A stretch of DNA of 5,811 nt from Deltaproteobacteria bacterium (GCA_015491585.1 WFVQ01000144.1:1-5811), one strand, 5' to 3'; positions 1 to 5,811 are shown, numbered from the stretch's first letter. Made by a program: numbers and translations. Notes: generated by a model not told the origin, from the sequence alone.

Positions 1-1070
1 AGATCATCTATTTCATGGACGGCCCCATACGCAGGATGATCAACAATCAGATAGTGGTCGGTGGGGTGATACTTTTCGGGATGCTCCTGCTGGTAATCCT
101 GGTATCGCTGGTGATGAACCTGGTGGTGGTCAAGCCCATGAACAGCCTCATAGACCATGCCGACAGGGTCGCCAACGGTGACTTGTCCGGTGACGTCGAG
201 GTCAGGTCCCGCGACGAGATGGGCAAGTTGGCTATGGCCTTCAAGTCCATGAAGGAGGGGCTCCTGAAGCTCATATCCAACACCAAATCCAATGCCGCCG
301 AGGTCTCCGACTCCGCGGCCCGGCTTCTCAAGGACAGCGACCAAATGCTGGATCACAGCAGGGTGGCCCTCGAGTCCGCGAAGCAGGCGGCCGAGATCAG
401 CGAGAATGCCAGCAAGAACATCGAATCCATCGCCTCCGCCGTTGAGGACTTCTCCATAGCCTCCCAGGAGATAGCCTCCAACGTCGCCCAGGCCGCCTCC
501 ATAAGCAACGTGGCCAAGGACAAGATGGAGAACTCCAGCCAGTTCGTGCTCAAGCTCAGCGACAGCTCCCAGGAGATCGGAAAGGCCACCCGCCTCATCG
601 TGGACATCGCCGAGCAGACCAACCTGCTCGCCCTGAACGCGACCATAGAGGCTGCACGGGCCGGGGAGTCCGGAAAGGGCTTCGCCGTGGTGGCCAACGA
701 GGTGAAGGAGCTGGCCAAGCAGACTGCCCAGGCCGCCGAGGAGATAACCTCCATGATACAGACCATCCAGGATGGCAGCCAGAGCGCGGTGGCGGCGATA
801 GAGGAGGTGCGGCAGATCATCGACCAGCTCAACGACATAGACAACACCATAGCCTCTGCCGTTGAGGAGCAGACCGCTACAGTGAGCGAGATCACCGAAA
901 ACATCAACAACGCCGCAGAGGCCACCAAAGAAGTCTCGGATATAGTATCCAGGGTGGCGGGCGTGAGCGAGGAGACCTCTTCCAGCGCCCTCAGGACCAG
1001 AGAGCAGGCCGAGAAGCTCGCCTCCCTGGCCAAGAAGCTCGAGGAGATCGTCTCCCAGTTCAAGACATGA
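1..1070 (+). CDS. Methyl-accepting chemotaxis protein, 3' part (N-terminus outside window)
   Basis: Membrane chemoreceptor that passes ligand signals to the CheA/CheW kinase complex. The reading frame is open to the left edge (codons from base 3 read IIYF before the first Met at 15), so the Met at 15 is probably internal and the first membrane helix and periplasmic sensor domain are missing. Counting from that Met, residues 13-39 form a hydrophobic membrane segment, about 37-88 a HAMP linker (VVVKPMNSL, later DEMGKLAMAF), and the rest a long coiled-coil signalling domain. The kinase-contacting hairpin tip is unmistakable at 200-227, including EQTNLLALNATIEAARAG and GKGFAVVANEV. Gln/Glu pairs in the flanking helices are candidate methylation sites. 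The protein ends VSQFKT, with no NWETF-type tether for CheR/CheB. The ligand cannot be inferred. It converges on the minus-strand operon and is probably unrelated to it in function. Confidence 0.95.
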   Translation, partial: IIYFMDGPIRRMINNQIVVGGVILFGMLLLVILVSLVMNLVVVKPMNSLIDHADRVANGDLSGDVEVRSRDEMGKLAMAFKSMKEGLLKLISNTKSNAAEVSDSAARLLKDSDQMLDHSRVALESAKQAAEISENASKNIESIASAVEDFSIASQEIASNVAQAASISNVAKDKMENSSQFVLKLSDSSQEIGKATRLIVDIAEQTNLLALNATIEAARAGESGKGFAVVANEVKELAKQTAQAAEEITSMIQTIQDGSQSAVAAIEEVRQIIDQLNDIDNTIASAVEEQTATVSEITENINNAAEATKEVSDIVSRVAGVSEETSSSALRTREQAEKLASLAKKLEEIVSQFKT

Positions 1071-1082
1071 GAACAGGGCTCA

Positions 1083-2009
1083 TCAGCTGGCCGCCTTGGA
1101 TAACAGGGCGGCCAGCTCTCTATTGGCAGGGGCCTTGAAGAACTCCCTCTTCCCTATCCTCTCCTCCTGCCGGTCGAAACGCCTGGGAAAAGGCACCGGT
1201 AAGAAGGCGCTCCCCATGCGGGCGAAGTGGGCCAGGGCGTTGTAGCCGCCACCGGTCACGACCCCAGCTATCTCCACCGGCCACTTGGCGAGCCAAACCG
1301 GATAGACGGACATGGGGACCACTCCGTCTCCTGCCTCCCTCTTCATCGGAGACACAGCTATGATCCCCTCTCCAGGTTCGAGCAGAGTGCGTGCCCTGTC
1401 CAGCAGGAGCCTGAGCTCTTGCTCCGGCCCGGAGTGGGCGACCAGCCACGCCCTGCACCCCATGCCACGGGCCTGGCCAGGCGCGGAGATGGAGGGTTCC
1501 TCCGCCCTGTCCAGGATCACCGGACCAGCGAGCCGGTGCGTAGAACACCCTTTCTCTACCGCCCACTGGAGCAGATCTTCCGATATCGGCTCCACGAAGA
1601 TCCACTTAGAAACCGGCGGCCGCGCCGTGCCGAGCGGGGCTTCCGCCCACTGCGCCAACCGCTCCAGGTAGGCGGCCAGATGAAAATTCCTCCCCACGCA
1701 GACGGCAGGGATTCCAGAGGGTATGCCATCCATCCACTCTCCCCTCAGCCCGAAGGGGAAGGTGTCGATCACCAACAGGCCAGGCCGGATCCTGGCCACG
1801 AAGGCCCGGGCATCGCTGTTCCAATCCCTGTTGGAAAGCCGGATCACAGGAACCCTGACGGCACGCTCCACCATGCCGCAGAATGGCGAGTTGGAGATGA
1901 CCGCTGGCCGGCGGCCGAGAGCGCGGAGAATCTGCGCCACCGCGCAGGCGCGGGTAAGATGGCCCAGCCCTGCGCCGGGAGCGCTTATGACCACATCGGG
2001 CCGGATCAA
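1083..2009 (-). CDS. MurG-like GT-B glycosyltransferase (family 28-type fold), 308 aa
   Basis: Probably transfers a sugar from a nucleotide-sugar donor. The N-terminus (MIRPDVVISAPGAGLGHLTRA) has a first beta strand followed by a glycine-rich loop and GHLTRA at residues 16-21, as in MurG-type and related predicted glycosyltransferases. The C-terminal half has VVTGGGYNAL at about 250-259, resembling the glycine-rich donor-binding GGxN region, then PVPFPRRFDRQEER at 271-284, comparable to the late Pro and Asp-Gln stretch of that fold. At 308 aa it is somewhat short for MurG (about 350) and lacks clear MurG signatures, so it should not be called MurG. No signal peptide is visible, so it is presumably cytoplasmic or membrane-peripheral. 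The start is TTG, overlapping the previous gene's stop by four bases (TTGA), with a good ribosome site. Last gene of the operon. Fold confidence is good; donor and acceptor are unknown. Confidence 0.75.
   Translation of the reverse strand: MIRPDVVISAPGAGLGHLTRACAVAQILRALGRRPAVISNSPFCGMVERAVRVPVIRLSNRDWNSDARAFVARIRPGLLVIDTFPFGLRGEWMDGIPSGIPAVCVGRNFHLAAYLERLAQWAEAPLGTARPPVSKWIFVEPISEDLLQWAVEKGCSTHRLAGPVILDRAEEPSISAPGQARGMGCRAWLVAHSGPEQELRLLLDRARTLLEPGEGIIAVSPMKREAGDGVVPMSVYPVWLAKWPVEIAGVVTGGGYNALAHFARMGSAFLPVPFPRRFDRQEERIGKREFFKAPANRELAALLSKAAS
1085..1117. terminator. Hairpin at the convergent gene junction, possible bidirectional terminator
   Basis: Bases 1085-1095 (AGCTGGCCGCC) are a perfect inverted repeat of 1107-1117 (GGCGGCCAGCT). 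In plus-strand RNA the stem extends to 14 pairs through one U-G pair and two more pairs, with a five-base loop GATAA at 1099-1103. It begins 14 bases after the chemoreceptor stop codon and covers the last codons and part of the stop of the minus-strand glycosyltransferase. Position and strength fit termination for both converging transcripts. No T-run follows the stem on either strand, so it is not a classic intrinsic terminator; it could instead stabilise 3' ends or act with a termination factor. Confidence 0.55.
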
Positions 2010-2611
2010 TAGCGCTCCCCAAGGGCCAGGAAGAGCAGGGCCAGCACCACCCGCTTGGGACGGTCCACGCCATCCATGAGGAACGGGGCCAGGACAAGAG
2101 GAGGAGAGTCCCTGGACACCGCCGCCTTGAGGCCACCGTCACCGCCCCTGGCCTCCCAGCGTCCACCCTTCTTCTCTATCACCCCCAGGTCCATGTCGCC
2201 CCACAGCACCTTCCACTGGTTTTCGCGGGGCTTCAGGTCGTAAGAGTAGGAGGAGACCAGATAGACCTTTATCTTGTGCCCCTTGAACTTTATCTTCGCG
2301 TATTCGTAGCCGTAAGGATCCTTGAGCTTCAAACGATTGTCCCTCAGTTTACCCTTGGCCACGACCTCGCCTCCCCACTTGGCCACGAACTTGCCGCTGG
2401 ACTTGCGCTTCAAGGTCCAGGTCTCGTCCCCGAGGATCGCCTTCCACTTCCTCTCGCCCTTCTGCTTGAGAACCAGCGCCTGGCCGTCCTCCTCCAAGGT
2501 CACCGTGAACACCCTCTCCTTACCCGCTGGACACGGCAAAGGAGAAAACAGCAGGAAGAGCAGGACAAGAACGGAGAAGAAAATCCTCCCTTTTTTCATC
2601 CCAGCATTCAT
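2006..2611 (-). CDS. Small exported or membrane-anchored beta-rich protein of unknown function, 201 aa
   Basis: No family is recognised with confidence. A basic start (MNAGMKKGR) is followed by a strongly hydrophobic stretch at residues 10-23 and then PLPCPAGKE, which looks like a Sec signal peptide or signal anchor; the Cys at 27 is preceded by Pro, so it is a poor lipobox. Residues 33-165 are rich in Lys, Trp and alternating hydrophobics (KWKAILGDETWTLKRK, GKFVAKWGGEVVAKGKL), suggesting an antiparallel beta structure. The C-terminus holds a hydrophobic segment (RVVLALLFLALGERY, 187-201). A beta barrel closed by a hydrophobic helix recalls tubby/LURP/scramblase-like proteins, a weak inference. 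The ATG at 2611 is preferred over an in-frame GTG at 2620 because it lies one base after the radical SAM stop codon and has a well-spaced ribosome site. It sits between the radical SAM gene and the last glycosyltransferase. Confidence 0.75.
   Translation of the reverse strand: MNAGMKKGRIFFSVLVLLFLLFSPLPCPAGKERVFTVTLEEDGQALVLKQKGERKWKAILGDETWTLKRKSSGKFVAKWGGEVVAKGKLRDNRLKLKDPYGYEYAKIKFKGHKIKVYLVSSYSYDLKPRENQWKVLWGDMDLGVIEKKGGRWEARGGDGGLKAAVSRDSPPLVLAPFLMDGVDRPKRVVLALLFLALGERY
2015..2020 (-). promoter_or_regulatory. Ribosome binding site supporting a TTG start
   Basis: Reads GGGGAG on the minus strand, five bases before the TTG at 2009-2007. It lies within the last codons of the upstream gene. 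Good match and spacing, plus the four-base TTGA overlap, support this uncommon start codon and translational coupling. Confidence 0.65.
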
Positions 2612-2612
2612 T

Positions 2613-3698
2613 TCAACCACCCCTTCTACCTGGCCCAGGATTGGCCATTGCCATTTTGTTCAGCAACTCGTTCTCTTCGAGAAAGAGATCACATCTGTCG
2701 CATACATCAAAACGCCGGCCAGAGGCGAACATCTCCTTCACGGCGGCCCTGGCGGCCCCATCGAGGATGCCCTCCGGCCCATCCTCGGCGAGGTTGCCGA
2801 GGTTGACTCCTCCCCCTCGTGCGAGGCAACAGGTAAAGGCGGCACCGTCGGCATCGACGAATAGATGGAACCAGGGGGCGAAACAGATCCTATCTCCGTA
2901 GAATCCGCAGGCGTAGCGCCCATTCCTGGCCATCTTCTCCCATCCTCTATTCTGGGGCCATGCAGGGATACGGATAAGGAGATCCCTCCATTGGGAGAAG
3001 AGCCCGTTCAGCTCCCACCACTGCCGCTTCGATGGCCGCAGCCCGGCCTCTTCGGTATCCACGGCTATTAGACGCCACCTCTCAACCCCCATCTCTTTCA
3101 GCATGGAATAGAGCCGCGGCAACCTCTTGAAGTTGCGCCTGGTGACCACGGTATTGACGCCGATCTTTGGGCCCCGACCCTTTTTTGAACGGGCCGCCAA
3201 AAGATTCTCCAGGCCCTGGACCGTGGCCCTCCACGCCCCTTCCTTGCCCCTCATGGCATCGTGTTCCCGCCTCTTCGGTGAATCTATGGAGAAGTTGACC
3301 GCCTTGACCCTCTCCCCCACCACCATCTTGGCGGCCTGCTTGTCAAGCAAGGTGCCGTTGGTGGTGATGTTCACCTGCAAGCCGAGCCCCACACTATAGC
3401 GCAACAGCGCCGGCAGCCACTCCACCAGGAACACCTCTCCCCCGGAATATTGAATCTTTTTCAGCCCTCTCTCCGCCAGACACTTGACCAGAGACTCGAC
3501 AGCTTCCTGCTCCAAAGTGTGGTTGCCAACCAGCCCTCTGCGGCGCCAGATGCGACACACCCCGCACCTCAGGTTGCAGTCCCAGGTCAATTTCACCTTG
3601 GCGGTGAGCACTGGAAATGGCTCCAACGGCCTCGACAGCAAGAGCGCCTGCTTGCGGGCAAGCGAGCTGTCCGCGGCAACGTGTGCCCCTACATGCAC
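2613..3698 (-). CDS. Radical SAM enzyme with SPASM-like C-terminal cysteine region, 361 aa
   Basis: Uses a [4Fe-4S] cluster to cleave S-adenosylmethionine and start radical chemistry on an unknown substrate. The cluster motif C41-x3-C45-x2-C48 is in CNLRCGVC, after the usual first strand (AKVKLTWD). It is followed by SGGE at 85-88 (SAM-binding GGE), TTNG at 112-115 and NFSIDSP at 135-141, all in family order. The C-terminal third has C264, C272 (CFAPW), FVDADGAAFTCC with C290 and C291, GNLAED, and C333-x2-C336. This is the layout of a SPASM-type domain carrying auxiliary iron-sulfur clusters, found in peptide- and protein-modifying enzymes such as anaerobic sulfatase-maturating and PqqE-type enzymes, and in others of unknown target. 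The GTG start has a strong ribosome site and overlaps the upstream glycosyltransferase by 10 bases. It is one base from the small exported protein gene. Family assignment is firm; the reaction is not known. Confidence 0.9.
   Translation of the reverse strand: MHVGAHVAADSSLARKQALLLSRPLEPFPVLTAKVKLTWDCNLRCGVCRIWRRRGLVGNHTLEQEAVESLVKCLAERGLKKIQYSGGEVFLVEWLPALLRYSVGLGLQVNITTNGTLLDKQAAKMVVGERVKAVNFSIDSPKRREHDAMRGKEGAWRATVQGLENLLAARSKKGRGPKIGVNTVVTRRNFKRLPRLYSMLKEMGVERWRLIAVDTEEAGLRPSKRQWWELNGLFSQWRDLLIRIPAWPQNRGWEKMARNGRYACGFYGDRICFAPWFHLFVDADGAAFTCCLARGGGVNLGNLAEDGPEGILDGAARAAVKEMFASGRRFDVCDRCDLFLEENELLNKMAMANPGPGRRGG
2620..2627 (-). promoter_or_regulatory. Ribosome binding site deciding the ATG start at 2611
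   Basis: Reads AGAAGGGG on the minus strand, eight bases before the ATG at 2611-2609. The alternative GTG at 2620-2618 would overlap the edge of this site, which favours the ATG. Confidence 0.6.
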
Positions 3699-4825
3699 CG
3701 CCCCACCTCTTGGATCACGGCTTTCAGGCCTTCTATCTCACGTTCCACCGAAAACCGCTCCTCCACCAGGGCCCTTGCCCTCTGCCCCAGCTCCGCCAGC
3801 CCCTCCCTCCCGAGGGAAGAGGCGCGGCCCAAGGCATCGGCCAGATCCTGCCACTCCCCAGGCCTGAAGAGGAAGCCGTTCAGCCCCTCCTCCACCACGT
3901 CTGCCATACCGCCCACGGCCGACGCCGCCACCGGCACGCCGGAGGCCATCGCCTCAAGCATCACGTTGGGCATACCGTCGTAAAGAGAGGGTATCACCAC
4001 GAGATCGCACGCCCTGTAATACCCTGAAAGCTCCTCTTGTGGGACGAAGGGCACGTAATGCAGGTGGGGAAGCAACGAAGGGCTGGCAACCAGGGACTGG
4101 GCCTCTGCATCCAGCTTGCCCACCACCAGGAGGCCGAACCGGTCCAGGAGCCCGGCGCGCCTGAGGGCGCGCACCAGGACAGGAAGCCCCTTCTTCTCCT
4201 TCATCTCGCCGAACACCCCGAGCACCAGGCGCCCGCCTCCTCCTGCCAGGCGGCGCAGCTCTTCGGACCTCTGTCGGTCCGCAGGCAGAGGCTCCCACCA
4301 GGAGGGATCGATACCGTTGGGCAGGAAGAACACCCTCTTTCCCGGAAAGAGCGCCTCCACCACCCGCTTCTTCTCAGACGAGACCGTGATCACGGCATGG
4401 GCCCTGGAAAGGGCCTCCCTAACCCACTGTGACCTCTTGACATCGAACCAGTCGCGGTCGAGGTCGGTGCCCCTAACCATGACCACCGAAGGAAGACCCA
4501 GCCACGCCGCAGCGGATACCGCGAGGAACCCCGGCCAGTTGGCCCCGAAACCCACCACCAACCGGTAACCAGGCTTATCCGGCCCTGCGGAAAGCGCGGA
4601 AAGCAACAGGTGAAAGGCGGTGGCCTCGTGGCCCCGTCGCGGCACAAGGAGATCCATGCCGTTGTCCCGCTCCTCGGCCTCCATCTCTGGACCGGAAGCA
4701 GCGCCCCATACGCAGCAATCCACGGTGATCCCGCGCCTCCGAAGGCCAGAGACCAGCCGTTTGCAGCTCACTCCCATCCCGCCCTTCATGGGCGGATATG
4801 TGGAAGTGATCCATAGGACGCGCAT
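3689..4825 (-). CDS. Family 4 glycosyltransferase (GT-B, retaining), 378 aa
   Basis: Transfers a sugar from a nucleotide-sugar donor to a glycan, lipid or protein acceptor at the cytoplasmic side. The N-terminus MRVLWITSTYPPMKGGMGVSCKRL is the classic family-4 opening, with the glycine-rich GGMG loop at 15-18. The Rossmann halves are joined around ITVSSEKKR (146-154) and PNGID (169-173). The C-terminal domain has VLGVFGEMKEKKGLPVLV (201-218) and PSLYDGMPNVMLEAMASGVPV (279-299), the donor-binding signature. In that signature the usual E-x7-E has Asp (D283) at the first position and E291 at the second, a known variant in the family. Length is typical (about 370-400). The ATG at 4825 is chosen over a GTG at 4870 because it begins the conserved first strand, lies four bases after the upstream stop, and has AGAGAG at 4839-4834; the GTG would overlap the upstream gene by 41 bases and add a non-conserved extension. 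The acceptor is unknown. Confidence 0.92.
   Translation of the reverse strand: MRVLWITSTYPPMKGGMGVSCKRLVSGLRRRGITVDCCVWGAASGPEMEAEERDNGMDLLVPRRGHEATAFHLLLSALSAGPDKPGYRLVVGFGANWPGFLAVSAAAWLGLPSVVMVRGTDLDRDWFDVKRSQWVREALSRAHAVITVSSEKKRVVEALFPGKRVFFLPNGIDPSWWEPLPADRQRSEELRRLAGGGGRLVLGVFGEMKEKKGLPVLVRALRRAGLLDRFGLLVVGKLDAEAQSLVASPSLLPHLHYVPFVPQEELSGYYRACDLVVIPSLYDGMPNVMLEAMASGVPVAASAVGGMADVVEEGLNGFLFRPGEWQDLADALGRASSLGREGLAELGQRARALVEERFSVEREIEGLKAVIQEVGRCM
3703..3710 (-). promoter_or_regulatory. Strong ribosome binding site for the GTG start of the radical SAM gene
   Basis: Reads AGAGGTGG on the minus strand, five bases before the GTG at 3698-3696. It lies inside the last codons of the upstream glycosyltransferase, whose stop codon (TAG) lies at 3691-3689, just past the new start. 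Confidence 0.7.
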
Positions 4826-4829
4826 GGAA

Positions 4830-5234
4830 TCAGCTCTCTGTGAAGTCGTAATCTGAATCGAAATCCTCACCGTCTGCGCCGCCGTCCTGACGGTCCTGCG
4901 CGTCGGATTCCACGCTCCTGTAGTCGTCTGGATCGTAGTAGTAGTTGTCGTAGTAATAGTAGGGATAGTAGGAGCCGTAGTAGCCGTAATCCCTGTGATA
5001 CCTGCGCCTGCGCCTCACCCTGGAGACGAGACTGCCGGCCTCCGGCGATGCCGTTGAGGCCCCGCTCTTATCCGCGCATGCAGGGCACATCACACCGCCA
5101 TCCACCTCGATGAGGTGCTTGCGGCAGAACGGCATACCGCATCTGGAACACCTGCCTGCGGCTCTTTTGCCGCACTTGCTCAGGACCAGCAGACCGACCT
5201 CGGCCACGCAAGAAGGAGCATTGAAATCAGCCAT
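4830..5234 (-). CDS. Zinc-ribbon-like protein with Tyr-rich tract and acidic tail, 134 aa
   Basis: Not recognised as a named family. The N-terminal third has C9, C21 and C29-x2-C32-x4-C37-x2-H40-x9-C50-x2-C53 (RCSRCGMPFCRKHL, VMCPAC), which looks like a small treble-clef, B-box-like or zinc-ribbon fold able to bind one or two zinc ions. A Ser/Ala-rich linker leads to an Arg cluster (R72 to R78). Residues 79-105 then contain 14 tyrosines in 27 residues, including runs YYYY (92-95) and YYY (98-100), followed by an acidic tail (EDFDSDYDFTES). No signal peptide or membrane helix is seen, so it is presumably cytoplasmic. The ATG start has GGAG seven bases upstream and overlaps the preceding gene's stop by eight bases. 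Role unknown: an adaptor or scaffold with a disordered tail is the simplest reading; a substrate for enzymes of the operon is a speculative alternative. Confidence 0.85.
   Translation of the reverse strand: MADFNAPSCVAEVGLLVLSKCGKRAAGRCSRCGMPFCRKHLIEVDGGVMCPACADKSGASTASPEAGSLVSRVRRRRRYHRDYGYYGSYYPYYYYDNYYYDPDDYRSVESDAQDRQDGGADGEDFDSDYDFTES
4920..5000 (-). repeat. Low-complexity tyrosine-codon tract
   Basis: Encodes residues 79-105 of the zinc-ribbon-like protein, with 14 Tyr codons mixing TAC and TAT, interspersed with Gly, Asp, Ser and Pro. It is an irregular triplet-rich stretch (GTA/TAG-rich on the plus strand), not a perfect tandem repeat, so it looks selected at the protein level rather than produced by recent slippage. 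Confidence 0.7.
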
Positions 5235-5805
5235 TCCTCTTCTCCTGGATCGCCTTTGAGCACTTGTATATCTCCATGAACATCCCTGCCACCTGTTTGG
5301 GACTCGGAGACTTTTGGGGGCATTCGTGGCACTTTCTCACGAACTTGAACTTTTTGGTCATGGAGAGGCGCCCGCCGTCTTTGGCGGGATTGAACTTCAT
5401 CCCCCTCTCCTTGACCGCCCTCTCGACGGCCTCCATGTCCCACTGGAATCCCTCGGCCCTCGCCGTGACCGACGCTGTGAGCACCGAGACCTTCTTCCAC
5501 TTGACCTTCTGCTTATGGGAACGTACACGCTTGAGCCAGGTGATCTCGCCCTTCAGCTCCATGATGTTGCCATCCTTCAGCTTGACTCTGAATTCGAGCC
5601 ACGGATCCTGATACAGAGTGAAGGTGTGATTGAATCCCCGGATCTTCTCCTGCCAGGTACGGACCACCTTGTCCTTCACGGGGCCGGCCAGATCCAGCCT
5701 GTACCGGACCTGGGCGCTGGGCGAGATGTCCTCCTCCATGTATTCGAGAAAGGGCACGAGGGTCTGCCGGAGCTCATTTACCAGGTCGGTGCGCCTGAAC
5801 TTCAT
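5227..5805 (-). CDS. Protein of unknown function with CHEC motif, 192 aa (start may lie outside window)
   Basis: I do not recognise this protein. An N-terminal helical stretch (TDLVNELRQTLVPFLEYMEE) is followed by a Lys- and aromatic-rich part with alternating hydrophobics, suggesting beta strands (FTLYQDPWLEFRVKLKDGNIMELKGEITWLKR, about 62-93; KVKWKKVSVLTASVTARAEGF, about 100-120). The C-terminal part has C159-H-E-C162 and a further C182 in a predicted helix (VAGMFMEIYKCSKAIQEKRNG), a possible metal site. It is basic overall, with no signal peptide or membrane segment, so it is presumably cytoplasmic. The ATG at 5805 is taken as start, but only six bases precede it, the frame is still open there (GCC CGT), and no ribosome site can be seen, so the gene may extend beyond the window. 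Its stop overlaps the zinc-ribbon gene by eight bases, making it the first visible gene of the operon; the two cysteine-bearing proteins may work as a pair. Confidence 0.75.
   Translation of the reverse strand: MKFRRTDLVNELRQTLVPFLEYMEEDISPSAQVRYRLDLAGPVKDKVVRTWQEKIRGFNHTFTLYQDPWLEFRVKLKDGNIMELKGEITWLKRVRSHKQKVKWKKVSVLTASVTARAEGFQWDMEAVERAVKERGMKFNPAKDGGRLSMTKKFKFVRKCHECPQKSPSPKQVAGMFMEIYKCSKAIQEKRNG
5242..5245 (-). promoter_or_regulatory. Ribosome binding site for the zinc-ribbon-like protein
   Basis: GGAG on the minus strand, within AGGAGAAGAGG, seven bases before the ATG at 5234. It is embedded in the last codons of the upstream gene (QEKRNG), so translation of the two is likely coupled. 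Confidence 0.6.
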
Positions 5806-5811
5806 ACGGGC

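Noticed and set aside
353..1063. Long minus-strand open frame (236 codons) opposite the chemoreceptor
   Set aside because: The translation is Ser/Ala/Met-rich and mirrors the repetitive coiled-coil codons; the plus strand encodes an unmistakable chemoreceptor signalling domain.
1083..2009. Naming the last glycosyltransferase MurG
   Set aside because: The fold-level motifs fit, but it is shorter than MurG and has no mur/fts gene context.
1227..2012. Long plus-strand open frame (261 codons) opposite the MurG-like glycosyltransferase
   Set aside because: Its translation is Pro/Arg/His-rich low-complexity sequence with no motif, and it lies antisense to a gene with clear glycosyltransferase motifs and a good ribosome site. 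It is a shadow of a GC-rich gene.
3450..4027. Overlapping plus-strand open frames across the radical SAM/glycosyltransferase junction
   Set aside because: Pro- and Arg-rich translations without domains, fully antisense to two well-supported genes.
4826..4870. N-terminal extension of the family-4 glycosyltransferase from a GTG at 4870
   Set aside because: It would overlap the upstream gene by 41 bases and add a stretch (MRISIQITTSQRADS) ahead of the conserved first strand; the ATG at 4825 has better spacing and context.
4920..5000. GTA/TAG-rich stretch as a microsatellite or direct-repeat array
   Set aside because: The units are irregular and mix both Tyr codons with Gly, Asp, Ser and Pro codons; it is explained by the Tyr-rich protein segment rather than a DNA repeat array.

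Overview
The window is GC-rich, almost entirely coding, and has a bacterial look: Shine-Dalgarno sequences, genes that overlap or nearly abut, and ATG, GTG and TTG starts. The chemoreceptor gene uses many ATA (Ile) and AGG (Arg) codons despite the high GC. That mix is familiar from groups such as Synergistota, but this is a weak hint and no taxon can be fixed from the sequence alone.

Layout: the plus strand carries one gene, the 3' part of a methyl-accepting chemotaxis protein (1-1070); its sensor domain lies off the left edge. It converges on a minus-strand gene block filling 1083-5805, with only 12 bases between the two stop codons. A strong hairpin (1085-1117) sits at this junction. There is no gene-free stretch over 300 bases, and no tRNA, rRNA, CRISPR array or insertion sequence was seen.

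The minus-strand block reads, in transcription order (right to left): an unrecognised 192-aa protein with a CHEC motif; a 134-aa zinc-ribbon-like protein with a striking Tyr-rich tract and acidic tail; a family-4 (GT-B) glycosyltransferase; a radical SAM enzyme with a SPASM-like C-terminal cysteine region; a small exported or membrane-anchored beta-rich protein; and a MurG-like GT-B glycosyltransferase. Junctions are 8-nt overlap, 4-nt gap, 10-nt overlap, 1-nt gap and 4-nt overlap, each with a recognisable ribosome binding site inside the preceding gene. This is strong evidence for a single translationally coupled operon. Its promoter is not in the window and must lie beyond 5811.

Two glycosyltransferases of different families, a radical SAM/SPASM enzyme and a small exported protein suggest synthesis or modification of a glycosylated product: a surface glycan, a glycolipid, or a modified peptide or protein. 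The Tyr-rich protein is a possible substrate or scaffold. The product cannot be named from sequence, and whether the first two genes share the pathway or are merely co-transcribed is open.
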